Notes under the pieces: generated by a model
What the model was told of the DNA's origin: nothing
Databases searched by the model: none
What the model saw: only the letters and a program-made list of their open reading frames with translations
Part shown: positions 6,199 through 6,444 of the stretch, in pieces
Layout of the letters: each line of letters opens with the position of its first letter
Position numbering within the stretch: the stretch's first letter is position 1
Source: Colimorpha_A sp045593985
GTDB lineage: Bacteria; Bacillota; Clostridia; Oscillospirales; CAG-272
Length of the DNA stretch: 6,444 nucleotides
NCBI GenBank assembly: GCA_045593985.1
Contig: JAZNXR010000085.1
Coordinates: forward strand, 1 to 6,444
Reading direction: 5' to 3'
Made by a program: the position numbers and the translations under genes

Positions 6199-6227
6199 TT
6201 GCAATTTCAAAGCCTCTCGTTTATAAT
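6199..6227 (+). promoter_or_regulatory. Sigma-A promoter of groES
   Basis: TTGCAA (6199-6204) and a perfect TATAAT (6222-6227) are separated by 17 bases. The -35 is moderate and the -10 ideal. Transcription would begin near 6234, placing the CIRCE element at the very start of the transcript, the standard arrangement for HrcA-controlled groESL operons. Confidence 0.85.
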
Positions 6228-6239
6228 CAACAATGTGCG

Positions 6240-6266
6240 TTAGCACTCGCAGCTCTTGAGTGCTAA
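6240..6266 (+). promoter_or_regulatory. CIRCE element, HrcA operator
   Basis: TTAGCACTC and GAGTGCTAA form a perfect inverted repeat around a 9-base spacer, identical to the canonical CIRCE. It is the binding site of the heat-shock repressor HrcA, so the downstream groES should be induced by heat and protein-folding stress. It lies between the promoter and the groES ribosome binding site. Confidence 0.97.
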
Positions 6267-6292
6267 AATATGTCATTTAGGAGGAAATAATT

Positions 6293-6444
6293 ATGACTAT
6301 CAAACCGCTATTCGACCGTGTAGTTGTAAAGTCGGTCGAAGCAGAGGAAACGACGAAGAGCGGTATTCTTCTTGCAGGTGCAGCAAAGGAAAAACCGCAG
6401 ATATGTGAGGTTGTCGCAGTAGGTCCGGGCGGACTTGTTGACGG
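6293..6444 (+). CDS. groES: Co-chaperonin GroES, 5' part, runs off the window
   Basis: GroES is the heptameric lid that caps the GroEL folding chamber in the cytoplasm. The window contains 50 complete codons of about 95. The product begins MTIKPLFDRVVVK, the usual start of the beta-barrel, followed by the mobile-loop region ETTKSGILLAGAAKEKP (about 19-35) with the GIL tripeptide that contacts GroEL, then EVVAVGPGG. AGGAGG (6279-6284) stands eight bases before the ATG. The upstream promoter and CIRCE operator place it under HrcA control, and groEL would be expected next, beyond the window. The truncation is only the window edge. Confidence 0.97.
   Translation, partial: MTIKPLFDRVVVKSVEAEETTKSGILLAGAAKEKPQICEVVAVGPGGLVD

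Noticed and set aside
6172..6217. Possible obg terminator: hairpin CTATGT/ACATAG (6172-6187) or AGAGGC/GCCTCT (6186-6217)
   Set aside because: The first has a short AT-rich stem and no following T tract. The second has a 20-base loop and overlaps the groES promoter. Neither is convincing; obg transcripts may read into groES.

Overview
The window looks like chromosomal DNA from an anaerobic, low-to-moderate GC Firmicute of class Clostridia, probably an uncultured gut or rumen lineage. The supporting evidence is a spore-specific gene (spoVAD), a CIRCE operator in front of groES, strong GGAGG-type ribosome binding sites, sigma-A promoters with 17-bp spacers, and an Obg of the Firmicute type. TAA, TGA and TAG all end genes normally here, so the genetic code is standard. 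I cannot name a genus.

Left part (1-1740). A minus-strand spoVAD begins well at 324 but is broken near the window edge by two in-frame stops and apparent small indels. A strong terminator (378-406) separates it from an upstream minus-strand gene (420-1616). That gene encodes a cytoplasmic Gfo/Idh/MocA-fold protein whose motifs match the NAD-dependent glycoside hydrolase family GH109 rather than ordinary sugar dehydrogenases. It is transcribed divergently from an AraC-family regulator (1741-2577), the usual layout of a small sugar-utilisation locus with its own regulator.

Middle (2571-2893). The AraC gene converges on a small minus-strand DUF3006-type gene (2594-2797). A single near-perfect palindrome forms a shared bidirectional terminator that contains both stop codons. 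The small gene has no ATG, GTG or TTG start in frame: it either starts at ATT or carries a one-base insertion next to its start. Its promoter and the ligA promoter are both near-consensus, and they are packed back to back around a 14-bp palindrome formed by their two -10 boxes.

Right part (2894-6444). ligA (NAD+-dependent DNA ligase) and obg (ribosome-associated GTPase) form a tight pair: the obg ribosome binding site overlaps the ligA stop codon, and obg starts with TTG. A sigma-A promoter and a perfect CIRCE element follow, then the first 50 codons of groES, which runs off the window. This part is housekeeping DNA.

I found no transposon, CRISPR array, tRNA or rRNA. I do not see a wholly new system. 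The most interesting points are the decayed spoVAD, the start-codon problem of the DUF3006 gene, and the symmetric divergent promoter.
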